From positions 31,357 through 95,356 of the forward strand of contig JAHFQC010000009.1 of NCBI GenBank assembly GCA_023259375.1: 64,000 nt of DNA, written 5' to 3'. The position numbers were made by a program, and so were the translations under genes. This document shows positions 1 through 9,985 of the stretch, one piece after another. The first letter of the stretch is position 1; every line of letters starts with the position of its first letter. This DNA comes from Alphaproteobacteria bacterium (GTDB lineage: Bacteria; Pseudomonadota; Alphaproteobacteria; Micropepsales; Micropepsaceae). Under the pieces are notes generated by a model, which saw only the letters and a program-made list of their open reading frames with translations, did not search any database and had not been told where the DNA came from.

Positions 1-133
1 TGCGACGGTGCGGCGAACGCGCAAACCGCAAGCGCGGCGACAGCAAACCATTTCATGTAGCCCCCCGGCGAAACCATCGCGCGATCATTTCCCAAGCGTA
101 GACGACCCGCAAAGGTTTTGCGGTCGCAGTCGG

Positions 134-2107
134 CTAGTTCCCGATATTCGCCTTGAGGAACTTCTCCAGTTCGGTCAGCCACTGCACGCGGGATTCCATC
201 TTCTGAAGGTAGTGGCTTTCGCCGGGGATGGTAACTGTGGTCACGCTCTTGCCGGCCTTGCGCAAGGCTTCATCCATCGCTTCGGTTTGGTCGATGCGGA
301 CGGTGTAGTCGTCCTTGCCGTGGACCAGCAGCACTGGAATCTTGATCTTGTCGGCATTCATTGCCGGGGACGCGGCGGCGAGCTTGCCGGCATCCTTGCT
401 GCGATCGCCGATGAAGAGCGACCAGCTCGCGATCATGTCGGAATCCTTGCCGTAGTCCTTGGCGCGGGTGTCGAGGAATTTCTTGAGATCGTAGACACCG
501 GCGCCGCCGACCGCGCAGGCATAGAGATCGGGCGTGAACGCCGCGCCTGATAACGCGGCATAGCCGCCATAGGACCAGCCGGCGATGCAGATGCGCTTGG
601 GATCGGCGATGCCATCGGCGATCAGTTTCTTGACGCCGTCGGTGACGTCGTCCTGCATCTTGCCGCCCCATTCGCCGTAACCGGCTTCGAGGAACTTGCG
701 GCCATAGCCGTCGGAGCCGCGGAAATTTGGCTGCAGCACGGCATAGCCGCGGTTGGCGAGGAACTGCACCATCCAATCGAAGCCGATCTGGTCGCGCGCC
801 ATCGGCCCGCCGTGCGGCATGACGACGACGGGGAGATTTTTCGCGGCCTTGCCGGGCGGCAAGGTGATGTAGGCGGGGATGTCGAGCCCGTCGCGCGCCT
901 TGTAGGGGTACGGTTTCATTTCGCCGAGCTGGTTTTCCTCAAGCTCGTAGCTCGATGCGATCGGCGAGGCGCTGTGCTTGACCCGGTCGAGCAGGAAGTA
1001 GGTGGGCGGGAATTTCGGTCCTTCGACCGAGAGAATGACCTTGGTTTTGGCCGTGTCCCAACTGCCGGCATGCACCGTGTTGCCCGGAAAGGCGCCATCG
1101 AGCCCGCGCTGCAAGGCCTGCATATCTTCGTCAAAATAGTGATCGGCTTCCCGGTCGGCAATGACGGTGACGCCGAGAATGCGATGATCCCAGGGATCGC
1201 GCTGGGCAGCCCCGATGTCGTATTTGGGATCGGAAAAGATCGGCGTCTGTTTGCCGTCGGCAACGTCGCGCGACACCAGTCCGGTGGTCTTGGCATCGCC
1301 GAACTGTTCGGTTTCGATAAATCCCTTGCCGTCGCGGGTGAGGCCCAGGACATTGATGCCGTTCATGCCGAGCGAGCTGGCGGATTGAATCTCTTTCCAT
1401 TCGTCGTTGGCGTTGACGAGCAGATGGTCCAACGGCGGGTTGAGCGACTTGTCGAGCCGTCCGACGATCTTGCCGTGGCCGTCCATGATCCATTCCCCGG
1501 TCTGGGGACCGCCGACGGCAACACGTTCGGATGTGCCGTCCTTGACGTTGACGCGAAACATCGAATAGCGGAACGCTTGGCCTTCATAGTTGCGCAGCGC
1601 CGCGTTGTTGGCGTTGTCGAACATCGGCATGTAGATGTGGTCGGGATCGTCCATCGCCATGTCGCTGATCGTCGCCGTGGCGTAGTTGATGTCCCGCGCG
1701 GCATTGTCCGAGAACATCACCGCCATGTTCTGGCCTTTGGTGTCGACCGAGATCGTCCGGTACCAGGGTTTCACGTTTTCGCCCCAGAACCGCATGTTGA
1801 CGTTGACGGTGAGGAGCAGGCGCTCGTTGTTCGCCCACAGCGCCCGGACGAGGAAGCCCTGATCAATCGGAATCCCGACCGCTGGCACGCCGACGGGATC
1901 GAGGGTGCGGACCACCGCGATGCGCTTGCCGTTATGGACTTCGATGCTGGCGAGATGTTTGCCGTCGGGGGACAGCGCCGGAGCGCTCAGCTCTTTCTGG
2001 ACCGCAAAGGCCTGCACGGGGGGCTGGGCGGGCGGGGTTTGGGCTGACGCGGTAGCAAACGACACCAGCGCATACGCCACAGCGCATGCCCAAAGACGGA
2101 CGTACAT
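134..2107 (-). CDS. S9 family peptidase (prolyl oligopeptidase / dipeptidyl aminopeptidase-like), secreted
   Basis: 657 aa ORF with N-terminal signal peptide; catalytic motif GWSYGGYAAL, HGGPMARD and C-terminal LLVHGKDDYTV / GESHYL typical of S9 alpha/beta hydrolases. Confidence 0.92.
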   Translation of the reverse strand: MYVRLWACAVAYALVSFATASAQTPPAQPPVQAFAVQKELSAPALSPDGKHLASIEVHNGKRIAVVRTLDPVGVPAVGIPIDQGFLVRALWANNERLLLTVNVNMRFWGENVKPWYRTISVDTKGQNMAVMFSDNAARDINYATATISDMAMDDPDHIYMPMFDNANNAALRNYEGQAFRYSMFRVNVKDGTSERVAVGGPQTGEWIMDGHGKIVGRLDKSLNPPLDHLLVNANDEWKEIQSASSLGMNGINVLGLTRDGKGFIETEQFGDAKTTGLVSRDVADGKQTPIFSDPKYDIGAAQRDPWDHRILGVTVIADREADHYFDEDMQALQRGLDGAFPGNTVHAGSWDTAKTKVILSVEGPKFPPTYFLLDRVKHSASPIASSYELEENQLGEMKPYPYKARDGLDIPAYITLPPGKAAKNLPVVVMPHGGPMARDQIGFDWMVQFLANRGYAVLQPNFRGSDGYGRKFLEAGYGEWGGKMQDDVTDGVKKLIADGIADPKRICIAGWSYGGYAALSGAAFTPDLYACAVGGAGVYDLKKFLDTRAKDYGKDSDMIASWSLFIGDRSKDAGKLAAASPAMNADKIKIPVLLVHGKDDYTVRIDQTEAMDEALRKAGKSVTTVTIPGESHYLQKMESRVQWLTELEKFLKANIGN

Positions 2108-2198
2108 GGAATGCCCCCCAAGATGACGCGCGCATCATTCCGTACCCGTCACGCCGTAGCAAGGTGTGCGGGTGCCGCAAGTCCCCGGCGTGCCGCCC

Positions 2199-4154
2199 TC
2201 AATTGCCGATATTCGCTTTCAGAAACTTCTCCAGTTCGGTCAACCAGCGGACGCGGTTTTCTTGCGACTGCAGCTTATGGGTTTCGTTGGGGACGCGGAC
2301 GAACGTCACCTTCTTGCCCGCCTTCTTCAGCGCTTCTTCCATGCGTTCGCTTTGCTGGACCGGCACGGTGGAATCGGCTTCGCCATGCATCAAGAACACC
2401 GGAGCCTTGAATTTGTCGGCATGCTTGGCGGGCGAAACGTCGTCCAGTTTCTGGGCTTCCTTCCAGCGGTCGCCGATATACATCCGCTCGGCGGAACCCA
2501 GCCAAGAGTCCTGGCCGCCGGTCTTGGCCAGTAGCGCGTTCAGGTCGGTGACCGGCGCCATCGCAGCGACACAGGCATAAAGATCGGGCGTGAATGCGCC
2601 GCCGGCGAGAGCCGCATAACCGCCGTAAGACCAGCCGGCGATACAGATGCGCTTAGGATCGGCGATGCCATCGGCGATCAGCTTTTTCACGCCGTCGGTG
2701 ATGTCGTCTTGCATCTTCAGGCCCCATTGTCCGTAACCGGCTTTTTCGAACGCCTGTCCGTATCCGATGGAGCCGCGGAAATTGGGCCTGAGAACGGCAT
2801 AGCCGCGGTTGGCGAGGAACTGGCTCAGCCAATCGAAATCCATGTCGTCGCGGGCTTGCGGTCCGCCGTGCGGCAGGATCACGACCGGCAGCTTTTTCGC
2901 CTCCTTGCCGGGCGGCACCGTCAGATACGCCGGTATTTTGAGGCCGTCGCGCGCCGTGTAGTCATAGACGCGGACTTCGCCCAGATCGGTCGGCGTCACA
3001 TTGGTATACGTCCGCCCCAGCTTCTGTAGTGTCTTGGCCTGCTGGTTGTAGAGATAGAATATCATCGGCTGGCGTGGGCCTTCGACACTGAACACGAATT
3101 TGTTGCGGACGACATCCCAGGTCTGAAGCAGCACCGACATGCCGGGGAAATCCGCTTCCAGCTTGTCGTGCACCTGCTTCAGCGCCGGATCGAAAAGGAC
3201 CTCATTGGCCGCATGCGAAATGTAGGACGCGCCGACCACGCGGCCGGTCCACACGTCTCTGAGCGCGCCGGTAACGTCGTAGAGGGGATCGTAATAGAGA
3301 TCGGTCTGCTTGCCGTCGCTCAAGGACAGCAGGCTCAGCCCCTTGGTGCCGGTCCGCTCCGAAAGCACGTTGCCCTGGACCAGCGATTTGGCATCCATCG
3401 ACGGCCCGGCAATGCCATAGCCTTGTCCCGACGAGGCATCGATCGACGCCACTTCGTGCCAGCTGCCGCCGTTATAGGCGATCAAATGATCCCGGAGGGG
3501 CTCGGTCGTCTCGTCGATGCGCGCCAGCACATTGCCCGTGCCGTCCATGACGAAACGCTCGGTCTTGTTGGTGCCGTTCTCGACCATGGTGCCGCGGCCG
3601 GTATTGACGTTCACGCGAAAAAGCCGGTTGCGCACGTCGGGAGCGGTCATCATGCCGTAATTGGCCCACAGCGGCATGTAGATGTTGTCGGGTTCGTTCA
3701 AAGCGAGATCGACGACGGTCGCCGTCGATCCGTTGACGAGATGCTTGTCTTCGATGTTGTTGAACAACGCCGTGGGATTCTGGCCGTCGGCATCGACGAT
3801 GACGCCGCGATACCAAGCGTCGGGGCCGCTGCCCCAGATTCCGGCGTTGAGATTGATGGTGAGCATCAGCCGGCGGTCGTTCACCCATTGGGCGTGAACG
3901 ATGAAGCCTTCTTCGAACGGAATGATGACCGGCGCGCTGCCTGGGGGATCGAGCGTCCAGACCGTTGCGACCGGCCGTCCGTTGCGCGACTGGATGAGGG
4001 CGAGGTGCTTGCCGTCGGGCGACAGCGACGGACTGGACATCGCCGGAAGCGCGCCGAAAGCCGCGACGGGCGGCGGCGGTGAAACACCCTGTGCGGTGGC
4101 ACCGCCGACAAATCCGGCGAGCGCGAAAGCGCCCGCGACACAACAGAATTTCAT
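2199..4154 (-). CDS. S9 family peptidase, tandem paralog of the preceding gene
   Basis: 651 aa; same GWSYGGYAAL motif and near-identical blocks (DGVKKLIADGIADPKRICIAGWSYGGYAAL; WLTELEKFLKANIGN). Confidence 0.92.
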   Translation of the reverse strand: MKFCCVAGAFALAGFVGGATAQGVSPPPPVAAFGALPAMSSPSLSPDGKHLALIQSRNGRPVATVWTLDPPGSAPVIIPFEEGFIVHAQWVNDRRLMLTINLNAGIWGSGPDAWYRGVIVDADGQNPTALFNNIEDKHLVNGSTATVVDLALNEPDNIYMPLWANYGMMTAPDVRNRLFRVNVNTGRGTMVENGTNKTERFVMDGTGNVLARIDETTEPLRDHLIAYNGGSWHEVASIDASSGQGYGIAGPSMDAKSLVQGNVLSERTGTKGLSLLSLSDGKQTDLYYDPLYDVTGALRDVWTGRVVGASYISHAANEVLFDPALKQVHDKLEADFPGMSVLLQTWDVVRNKFVFSVEGPRQPMIFYLYNQQAKTLQKLGRTYTNVTPTDLGEVRVYDYTARDGLKIPAYLTVPPGKEAKKLPVVILPHGGPQARDDMDFDWLSQFLANRGYAVLRPNFRGSIGYGQAFEKAGYGQWGLKMQDDITDGVKKLIADGIADPKRICIAGWSYGGYAALAGGAFTPDLYACVAAMAPVTDLNALLAKTGGQDSWLGSAERMYIGDRWKEAQKLDDVSPAKHADKFKAPVFLMHGEADSTVPVQQSERMEEALKKAGKKVTFVRVPNETHKLQSQENRVRWLTELEKFLKANIGN

Positions 4155-4225
4155 GGAAGCCCCCCGGCTTATGCCCGTCGGATAGTATTCCGTGTTCGCA
4201 TTATGCCTGCAAGAGGCTGCGGCTG

Positions 4226-5104
4226 TTACTGGACCGCTTTGCCGTCGATCTTCAGCGACGACGCCACCGCGGCGATCACGCCGTACTGCGTGCTGGCCCA
4301 GACGCGTAAGGGGACGGCGAGGGTGCGGCCCGCTTCCTTGCTCGGGAACAGTCCCATCCAGACATTGATCGACGGGAAGTTGGTGTCGTGCAGAACGCGC
4401 GGCTTATAGCCGGAGATCTGCTTGTACTCGATGGTGCAGAGCAGGGCGGGGCCCTTGTAGAGGCCGTTATCCATCTTGATGTCGACCGGCTTCACTTTCG
4501 TGAGGCTGACATTGTAGCGGCGGCGGCCGTCGTACACCGGCGCTTTGACCGCACACGGATTGCCCGGTTCGGCACCGACGCCCGAAGCGATATAGACCAC
4601 CGCGCTCAAGGGATCGAAGGTGCCTTTCTTCTCTTCCGGTTTCACTTCGTAGCCGGTGGTCGGATAGCTCGGGTTGGCATAGAGGCGCACCGGTTCGCCG
4701 TTCTCGTAGGTCAGCGCCACTTCCTGATGATTGGCCTTGTGGCCGGTGTAGAAGGAATCGTAGTTCGCGACCTGCATCGACTTCTTGTCGAGTTTGCCCG
4801 ACGAGGTCGCCTGGATCTGCGATTTCCAGAACACGTTCACCACGCCGCTGGTCTCGAGGTTGGAAGTGACCCGGTATTTGTCGCCGGTGAAGCGCGCGTC
4901 CATGTCGACGTGACCGAGGCCGAGACCGGCGGCGTAGAGACTCATGGCGAGCTGCATGCTGCCGCCGCCCGCCGCGGGCTCCGACGAGGCCCCGCCGGCC
5001 GCCCAGGCCTGCGAAACGGGTACGGTGACAAGGCTCAAGGCAATCAAGGCTGTACGCAGGTGCATCGGGATCACTCGCCAGTTCCGGCCGCGGTTTTTCC
5101 GCAA
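4226..5104 (-). CDS. DUF3108-like secreted protein
   Basis: Signal peptide, then MSLYAAGLGLGHVDMDARFTGDKYRVTSNLETSGVVNVFWKSQ; position next to rpmB is typical for alphaproteobacterial DUF3108 proteins. Confidence 0.75.
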   Translation of the reverse strand: MRKNRGRNWRVIPMHLRTALIALSLVTVPVSQAWAAGGASSEPAAGGGSMQLAMSLYAAGLGLGHVDMDARFTGDKYRVTSNLETSGVVNVFWKSQIQATSSGKLDKKSMQVANYDSFYTGHKANHQEVALTYENGEPVRLYANPSYPTTGYEVKPEEKKGTFDPLSAVVYIASGVGAEPGNPCAVKAPVYDGRRRYNVSLTKVKPVDIKMDNGLYKGPALLCTIEYKQISGYKPRVLHDTNFPSINVWMGLFPSKEAGRTLAVPLRVWASTQYGVIAAVASSLKIDGKAVQ

Positions 5105-5361
5105 ATTCGTGCCAAAAATCCAGGCCGCGGCAACTTTGCCGCGCCCCGAGGTTCTATAATGACCGGGTCGGCCTTGTCGAACGATGGCTACGTGAGAAAT
5201 TCGTTAAGTGGGCCAAAGGGCTGCCGGATGGGGCCGGTTGCGCCCATTGTCGCTTCCGACTTGACCCAGGGCGCCTGCGCAATTAAGAGAGCGCCTCTTT
5301 ACGAATGATCCGTGGGGTTGGGCCTCACGGAGCCTAGACTTAATGCCCCGAGGATAATGCC

Positions 5362-5655
5362 ATGTCTCGCCGCTGCGAATTGACCGGAAAAACCCTCCTG
5401 GTTGGCCACAATGTCAGCCATGCCAATAACAAGACCAAGCGGGTGTTCCGTCCGAACCTGCAGGTCATTTCGCTCGCCAGCGACGCCCTGCGCGAGACCG
5501 TCAAGCTGAAGATCTCGATGAATGCCCTGCGCACCATCGACCGGCTCGGCGGCATTGATGCCTTCCTGCTCAAGGCCAAGGATGCGACCCTTTCGCCGCG
5601 GGCGCTTCGCCTGAAGCGTGCGATCGCAAAAAAGACTGCCGCTGCGGCCGCCTAG
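5362..5655 (+). CDS. rpmB: 50S ribosomal protein L28
   Basis: [34 protein letters not shown] is a canonical L28 N-terminus. Confidence 0.97.
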   Translation: MSRRCELTGKTLLVGHNVSHANNKTKRVFRPNLQVISLASDALRETVKLKISMNALRTIDRLGGIDAFLLKAKDATLSPRALRLKRAIAKKTAAAAA

Positions 5656-5842
5656 CCTTATTCGCGCCTTAATTTTTAATCGCTGTAAACTCTGTTTCGG
5701 CAACGAAACGGCATAGCACCTGCAACAATTCTCCCGTACTGTCTCAAAATAGGCCAAGCCGAACGGCTGGCCGCGGGGTGTGGTGGGCAAGGTGCGGGCG
5801 TTTAGGCGTGATGTGATCACGGGCCGGATTGGCGGCCTGAAC

Positions 5843-6541
5843 ATGGCTTCCGCAGAGCGGGGGCCTTACCGGTTAAGAACAGCCAGTGATGCTCCCTATA
5901 TGGGAGCGTACGGCTATGGTCGTCATGAAAGTTGGCTGGAGAAGGCCGGCGCCGCGGTCGGGGCGGTGGTGCGACTGCTCTTGTGCACGCTGGTGTTGTG
6001 CGCCTGGCTGACGGCGACGTTCCTCTATCGCGATACCCAAGTGGACCTGTTCGGTTTCGGGACGAGCCTAGCCTACGTCCTGGTTCCGCTCGGCTTCTAT
6101 TGTGTCTTCCTGACCAACCGGCGTTACGGACCCGCCTATGCCTTTGCGCAGGTGGTGACGGGGCTGGCGCTGATGGCGACTCTGGTGCTGTTCGCCCGCG
6201 ATGCGCTGGCTGAGATCGTGCCGCTTGATTCGGCTCCTACGGTGCGCGAGACGGCGGCGTTCGGCAGCGCCTTCTTCCTGGCGAGCTTTGTCTCCATCGT
6301 GACTTTCGACGGTGCCCGCGGTCCGCATTGGTGGACGGCGCCGCTGTTCGGCTTTCTCACCGCCGCGATCGTGTTCGCGACCATCTTCTTCGCCGTGCTT
6401 TATACCGGCACCGGCAAGTCGTGGCTCGCCGATTGTGTCACCTACATGGGACTGATCGCCGGCGAAGGATTGCTGCTGCTGATTCCGTTCTGGGCGATGC
6501 GCCGGATGGTGCCGCCGGTGGCGGGCTTCGGCGGCTACTGA
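5843..6541 (+). CDS. Multi-pass membrane protein of unknown function
   Basis: Several hydrophobic segments; start placed at internal ATG 5843 (ORF track starts at GTG 5780). Confidence 0.6.
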   Translation: MASAERGPYRLRTASDAPYMGAYGYGRHESWLEKAGAAVGAVVRLLLCTLVLCAWLTATFLYRDTQVDLFGFGTSLAYVLVPLGFYCVFLTNRRYGPAYAFAQVVTGLALMATLVLFARDALAEIVPLDSAPTVRETAAFGSAFFLASFVSIVTFDGARGPHWWTAPLFGFLTAAIVFATIFFAVLYTGTGKSWLADCVTYMGLIAGEGLLLLIPFWAMRRMVPPVAGFGGY

Positions 6542-6566
6542 GCTTTATGGGGGGTGTGGGGAGAGG

Positions 6567-6597
6567 GGGCCGCAAGGCCCCCTTTTCTTTTCTACCT
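6567..6597 (+). terminator. Rho-independent terminator-like hairpin
   Basis: gggggccgcaaggcccccttttctttt: GC-rich stem followed by T-rich run, after the 6541 stop. Confidence 0.65.
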
Positions 6598-6619
6598 CCC
6601 CCTTGTGGGGAGGTGATTT

Positions 6620-8059
6620 CTATTTCCCTTTTGCCACGGTCTCATCCGGCACGAACGTTCCGCCGTGGAGCAGGCTGGCGAAGATTTCCTCGGAGCGCTG
6701 CAGCCAGGCCGACTGTTTGTCGGGGGTGAAGTTGTTGTGCTCCGATTCCGGCATCGGGATGATCTCGTGCGGCGCCGGAATGCGGTTCACCGCCGACAGG
6801 ATGCTGGCGGGCGGGCAGACGGTGTCGATGAAGCCGATTGCGGCCAGGGTTGGCGCCGTGATCTTAGGGGCGAAGTTCGCCGTATCGAAATAGGACGCCG
6901 TCGCCGCCACCGTCGGATTGTCCACCGCCCAATTGGGATACGCCGGCAGACGGCCATGCAACGCCGCCTGGGTGTCGCCGCCTGACGGCTCGTTGACCAG
7001 CACCGCGGTGACCTTGCCGGGATTGAGACCGGCCGTCACGAGGCTCTGGTGGCCGCCCATCGAGGTGCCGGTGATGACGACGGTCTTCTTGTTCCACTCC
7101 GGCAGCGAGCGCACCCAATCGAGCGCGCGGGTGTCGCGCAGATACATGGCGAGGAAATACGAGGTCTCGCGCGAGGTGTTGCCGACAGCCGGATACCCCT
7201 GCGGCGCGCCGTCGGCGCTATCCGGCGCCATGTCGTGGGAATCGACATTAAAGCACAGCCACCCCGCCTGGGCGCGGACGGCGCAGTTCCACGGGATCAG
7301 CGCATACACGCCCGCCCACTGGTACTGCACCATGATCGGGAACGGACCTTTCTTGTCCGGCACCGCGAGATAGCCCTGGACGTGCGAATTCAGGCTGTCG
7401 AGTTTGACCTTGTAGAACTTGATGCCGGGCACCGGCGCCGGGATTTCGGTCAACACCGGATTGACCGGCACTTTCGCCAACTCGGCCAGCTTGCCCGCCC
7501 AGAAGGCATCGAAATCGGCCGGGGCCGGAGCACTCGGTGCGATCTTCGACGGCTCGACCGCGGCACCGACGATCGCCAGATGCGACAGGATCGGCGGCAG
7601 ACCGGTGACCGGCGTCGTCGCCGCGCACGGCTCGGAGATCAGGCACAGGTCAGGATACTTGGCGAAGATCGGCTTCAGTGCCTTGTCTTTCTTCGCCACC
7701 ACCGCTTTCAGGGTGGCGTTGATCTTGGCGGCTTCCTCGGGCGTCGGACCGGGCACCGGCGCGCGGTCGATGGTGACGTAGACCATGCCGGGCTTATCGA
7801 GGGTCACCGCTATCTCACCGCTGCCCTTGGAAATATCGAGCGTGCCGTTGCCGATCTCGGCCGAGCCGTTGGCGCGGATCGTGTAGGTGTAGAGCGCTTT
7901 CGCTGTCGCGCCAGGGGCGGGCGTCACCACCCAGCCGACCTTTTCACCGACCGCATAGAGGCCGTTGCCGTTGATCGGCTTGAAGTTCAATTCGGCGGCG
8001 GGCGCTGCCGTTGTGGCCGCAATCAGAGCGGCGAATGCGAACGCAAAGCGGAATTTCAC
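6620..8059 (-). CDS. Acetylxylan esterase-like alpha/beta hydrolase
   Basis: DFDAFWAGKLAEL, GTSMGGHQSL nucleophile elbow, DTVCPP and H near the C-terminus; signal peptide. Confidence 0.75.
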   Translation of the reverse strand: MKFRFAFAFAALIAATTAAPAAELNFKPINGNGLYAVGEKVGWVVTPAPGATAKALYTYTIRANGSAEIGNGTLDISKGSGEIAVTLDKPGMVYVTIDRAPVPGPTPEEAAKINATLKAVVAKKDKALKPIFAKYPDLCLISEPCAATTPVTGLPPILSHLAIVGAAVEPSKIAPSAPAPADFDAFWAGKLAELAKVPVNPVLTEIPAPVPGIKFYKVKLDSLNSHVQGYLAVPDKKGPFPIMVQYQWAGVYALIPWNCAVRAQAGWLCFNVDSHDMAPDSADGAPQGYPAVGNTSRETSYFLAMYLRDTRALDWVRSLPEWNKKTVVITGTSMGGHQSLVTAGLNPGKVTAVLVNEPSGGDTQAALHGRLPAYPNWAVDNPTVAATASYFDTANFAPKITAPTLAAIGFIDTVCPPASILSAVNRIPAPHEIIPMPESEHNNFTPDKQSAWLQRSEEIFASLLHGGTFVPDETVAKGK

Positions 8060-8127
8060 GAGATCCTCCCCGGACGGATTTTGAATTTGTCCGCCCGGGT
8101 TGGAAGAAGGTCAAGCGCCCGGAGCCG

Positions 8128-9483
8128 TCAGGCTTTGCGGCGGCGAGCGAAGAATCCGAACGCGCCGAGGCCGGTCAGGAGAAGCAGACCGCTCGCCGGT
8201 TCGGGAACTTCCGACGCCGAAATCGCGCCGGGCTTGAACATGTCGCTCAAGTCGTTGACCGGCGCGGTGTCGCGGGGATCGCGCGGCACGGCATTGCCGA
8301 GGCCGTACAGCTCTTCCATCGTCACGAGATCGGAGGTGTGCGTGTAGTACTGGCTGCTCTCGTAGGCATTGCCCTTGGCGAGCGGCGAGATGACGATTTC
8401 GGGGATGGTGTAGGCCGAGGTGTCGCCGTCTTCGGTCTCGTCGAACCACAGGACAATCGCGCCGTTATCCTTGTAAGCCTGCGACGCCATGATCATCGGA
8501 ACGATCTGGGAGAGGAAATTGTCGCCCGCGGCGATGGCAGCCTGATCGCCGTCGTAATGCACGCCCTTGTAATCGAAGCCGCCGTCGAGGGCGGAATGCA
8601 TGTCGTTGTACTGGTCCGGGGTGATCAGGTTGTAGCGCGCCACCGAATTGCTGGCGAGGTCGGCGGCGAACTGCTGCAGCGGCGCATAGCGGCCGGCGAG
8701 CGGATTGGCGGCATCCTGCGTGCCGGTCCCGGCCGCATTGGTGGTGACGCCGCCGTTGACGCTGTGATCGCTGATGCCGTTGGTCTGGTCAAAGTACAGA
8801 TGGCCGTCGTGCTTGGTGGCGAAATTGTACTGATGGCTGCCGTTATAGGCGTTGGTGTAATCGGCCGAGGTGCCGCGCAAGCTGACCAGCGGCACGGTCC
8901 AATCGCTTTTCGCGGCGACGGTGCTGGTGAGGTTCGAGCCGTTGCCGTTGATCGCGCCGTTGGTGGTGCGGTCGCCCGCGGTGGCGTTCTGGCCGCCGGT
9001 GGTCTTGAGATCGATATCTTCCTGGTACGACTTCCAGCTCAGCCCCTTGGCCTGCAGCGCGCACGACAGGCACGGCGCATGGCCGACTGCGGCGCTGTTC
9101 TTGGCCGGATCGGCATCGTTGGCGACGCCGAAATTGCTGCCGCCTTCCTGCCAGATATAGCTCGGCTCCGAGGGATGGATGTGGGCGCCGGTGTTCGACA
9201 GCACGTTCTGGTAATTGCTCGCCCACGAGGTCTGCTTGGCATTGGCGTTACCGGGCGTCATCAGGCTGTTCAGATAGGGCGCCGCCGGATTGTTCTTCAG
9301 TGCCTGCGGATCGCTCATGCCGGACGGCTGGGTGAGGTTGTGGTTCTCCATTTCGATATAGAACACGGTCTTGATCGGTGCGGCCGGCGCGGGCGTCATC
9401 ACCGCCGCGGAGGCGAGGAGGGCGAGCGCAAGACAACGAAGATGCATCATAAAGGTCCCCTGAATCAGGAATGGTGGCTGCAC
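8128..9483 (-). CDS. Phosphoesterase/acid phosphatase family protein with PEP-CTERM sorting signal
   Basis: KTVFYIEMENHNLTQPSG N-terminal motif of the phosphoesterase (PF04185-type) family; C-terminus VPEPASGLLLLTGLGAFGFFARRRKA. Confidence 0.8.
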   Translation of the reverse strand: MQPPFLIQGTFMMHLRCLALALLASAAVMTPAPAAPIKTVFYIEMENHNLTQPSGMSDPQALKNNPAAPYLNSLMTPGNANAKQTSWASNYQNVLSNTGAHIHPSEPSYIWQEGGSNFGVANDADPAKNSAAVGHAPCLSCALQAKGLSWKSYQEDIDLKTTGGQNATAGDRTTNGAINGNGSNLTSTVAAKSDWTVPLVSLRGTSADYTNAYNGSHQYNFATKHDGHLYFDQTNGISDHSVNGGVTTNAAGTGTQDAANPLAGRYAPLQQFAADLASNSVARYNLITPDQYNDMHSALDGGFDYKGVHYDGDQAAIAAGDNFLSQIVPMIMASQAYKDNGAIVLWFDETEDGDTSAYTIPEIVISPLAKGNAYESSQYYTHTSDLVTMEELYGLGNAVPRDPRDTAPVNDLSDMFKPGAISASEVPEPASGLLLLTGLGAFGFFARRRKA

Positions 9484-9570
9484 GGGGACAGTCGGGCCGG
9501 TTTGTGTCTGCGGCCGGATACTTTTTTGTCAGTATTGCAAACCGATTAACTTCGGTCGAAGTTTCTCACG

Positions 9571-9690
9571 TCAACGTGCGCGGGCGCGCTTGCCGCTGCG
9601 GCGGGTTGTGCGGCGATCGGCTTCCTCGGCGAAAAGGCCGATGAGCTGATCGGTCATGGCGCCGCCGAGCTGTTCGATATTAACGATGAT
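9571..9690 (-). pseudogene. Orphan fragment homologous to the 3' end of cobT
   Basis: Encodes [34 protein letters not shown], matching the cobT C-terminus [35 protein letters not shown] (12638..14533). Confidence 0.85.
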
Positions 9691-9985
9691 GATCGTGGTG
9701 GATGGGTGGGCCAAGGTCATCGGCGCAATTGTTTCGCAACTACAAGCCAATTTTCCAATAGTTAGGCAGAGATGTTTTGCAAACAAACATGATGGCAGAT
9801 GCACTGAATATCATTTGCAGAACAGTACACGAAAAAGCAAAGCGCGCGCCGCTCAGTGAACGTTCAGTTGTAAGAGCTGCGCCCGAAGCATTTAATGTAA
9901 TTGATGATGGCGCGCGTTCCGTTGCTCGCCGTGCAATACATGGCACAGTCGGTTCAGCGCGCGGGCGTATCAAAGGGGGGACACT

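Noticed and set aside
9571-9804. 77-aa ORF as an independent gene
   Set aside because: Its C-terminal half is the cobT 3'-end copy and the N-terminal half is an accidental upstream extension; treated as a remnant.
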